Below are positions 62,559 through 64,000 of a stretch of 64,000 nucleotides of DNA, piece after piece. The notes below the pieces were generated by a model, which ran no database searches, was not told where the DNA came from, and saw nothing but the letters and a program-made list of their open reading frames with translations. Source of the DNA: Thuidium tamariscinum (taxonomy: Eukaryota; Streptophyta; Bryopsida; Hypnales; Thuidiaceae). Every line of letters starts with the position of its first letter. Within the stretch, counting starts at the first letter, position 1. The DNA is taken from assembly GCA_947034885.2 (NCBI GenBank), contig OX344755.2, positions 7,442,501-7,506,500 on the forward strand, read 5' to 3'. Both the position numbers and the translations under genes were made by a program.

Positions 62559-64000
62559 AGGTTATTTATAGGATGTTTATGATTCCAATTATGAACAGGT
62601 TTGTGATTTCCAGGCACACCACTTTAGAAATTAATAGAAATTAATAGAAATTACAATTTTCATCAGAAAACTGTAATTCCACTTGGGTTTGATTCATGAA
62701 GCATGCATGCACCTCTGAAAAATATGTGCTGCTCTTGGAGTTCCCCCAAGATATTCACATTTCAAATGAGGGCAGTAACTGGTGTACATTCACTTGTATG
62801 ACTGTCAAAGAATTAACCGGAAGAGCGCATTCAACTATCCCTGCCACCTACGTTGAACACACATGATATCCCTGTCAGAGTCTGCTTCACTTAACAAGAA
62901 CCATAGAGAATTATTAGAGATCAGCTATACCCCATTTTCTTCACCGGTACCTTTCCATTGATATGCCACATACATTACAATTTCTGTCATCTTCCATGTA
63001 AAGCAGTCTAATAAATGATGGGAAATGGAAATTCACAATATCTTACATCATATCTCTAATCACCCAGCTAGCTTTGAGGAGTCCCAGCCTGAAAAAAAAT
63101 GCATTGTTTGGGTAATTCTTCTGTACTATGTTGTGTGAACCTGCTTTCAGTTTTCTCCCTGTGCATTTTGGTACTTTTTGGTTTTAATTGAGCTTGCTGT
63201 GATTAGATGATTATATGAAGTACCAGTACCAAAACTACATGTCCATACACTATCCTATTGCCATTCAGTCACTCAGATATGTGTTACATAATCGATGTGT
63301 CACACTAGCAGCAAATATTAGGTTATTGTACACAAATGCTTGTGCATTTTTCAATCAGCGCCTTTCATTTTCATGATTAGGGTTCAGGAAACAAGTTAAA
63401 AGGAATGAACTCAAGATTTTGAGCTGCAATGTGTAATGGCAGAGGTGACGGGTTGTCAATGGGACAGTGACATGTTAACAACCGAGTATGTATCCATCCA
63501 CCTTCACAATATTATCCCGACGTACACAACCTGTGGACTGGTACTTAATTTGCTAGACAGTACCTCGATGCATAATCCATTATCACTCAATGCGATGATT
63601 AATTTGTACCAACAGTATAGAGAACTATCGACGTCTTGCATGCTGACTCCACCTCGACCGCAAGAAACCAATCCCATCTGATTCAATGAATCCACTGATC
63701 CCCCTTTTATTAACAGAAGGTATCACAGAAGTTACAAATTCGCAATCTCCCGTGTAAGCGGTATGATAACCACGAGATGGACCGATTACAGGCAAAATGG
63801 TAATCGTGGCAAAAATGAATGAAACTACACACTGGCTCACGAACCTGTTCTCAAAATTAATCCATCCCTAAAAAATATGTATTGTCCTGATCGACAATTT
63901 GCCATCGATCGAAACATAGTCACACACGACAAGTTCACTTCTATAAACACTAATTCGCTCACATCCAAAACAAAACGACAGCTTAAAAACGGACTGAAGT
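62559..64000. other. Spacer at the right edge, no clear gene
   Basis: The sequence becomes less AT-rich after about 62700. Frames at 63436-63681 (+) and 63504-63840 (-) overlap and show no domain. This could be untranslated or regulatory sequence of a gene beyond the window. Confidence 0.4.

Overview
The window looks like nuclear DNA of a land plant: AT-rich intergenic space, genes with many short GT-AG introns, and three host genes, all on the + strand. One host gene encodes a large protein with an axonemal-dynein-light-chain-like segment and an EF-hand. That suggests a lineage with swimming sperm (bryophyte, lycophyte, fern, cycad or Ginkgo); I cannot name the species.

Host genes. (1) A nine-exon alpha/beta hydrolase at 5912-10159, with a complete Ser-Asp-His triad. 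(2) A two-exon NDR1/HIN1-like LEA_2 membrane protein at 43617-44838, with an ABRE/G-box upstream. (3) A 16-exon, about 1358-residue axonemal-type protein at 46473-55920. I worked out the exon joins from splice sites and phase, and all three genes stay open from start to stop.

The main feature is an element of about 18.2 kb at 13892-32067. It has identical 19-bp terminal inverted repeats (GGGTGGTTGCAAGAAACAC) and a 4-bp target duplication (TATT). On the + strand it carries a four-exon DDD/E transposase that resembles the Sola superfamily. On the - strand it carries a SUVR-type histone methyltransferase gene with pre-SET, SET and post-SET, plus a coiled-coil protein I do not recognise. A plant DNA transposon carrying its own H3K9-type SET methyltransferase is the most exciting thing here. 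This copy is decayed. Its genes hold in-frame stops, a 1.1-kb foldback element with related ends sits in the SET gene, a 3.4-kb solo-LTR-like fossil sits in the third gene, and a 268-bp MITE sits in a transposase intron.

The rest is intergenic, with many non-autonomous elements. They include a GGATCC-rich solo-LTR-like fossil (33583-35705), a CACTA-like element with two internal hairpins (35802-37731), a short relative of the big transposon (61814-62554), a MITE with a CAAA duplication (58511-58828), a foldback element (60172-61319), three copies of a dispersed AT-rich repeat, and a degenerate tandem array of about 185 bp. Between these I see no convincing genes. No tRNA, rRNA or CRISPR was recognised.
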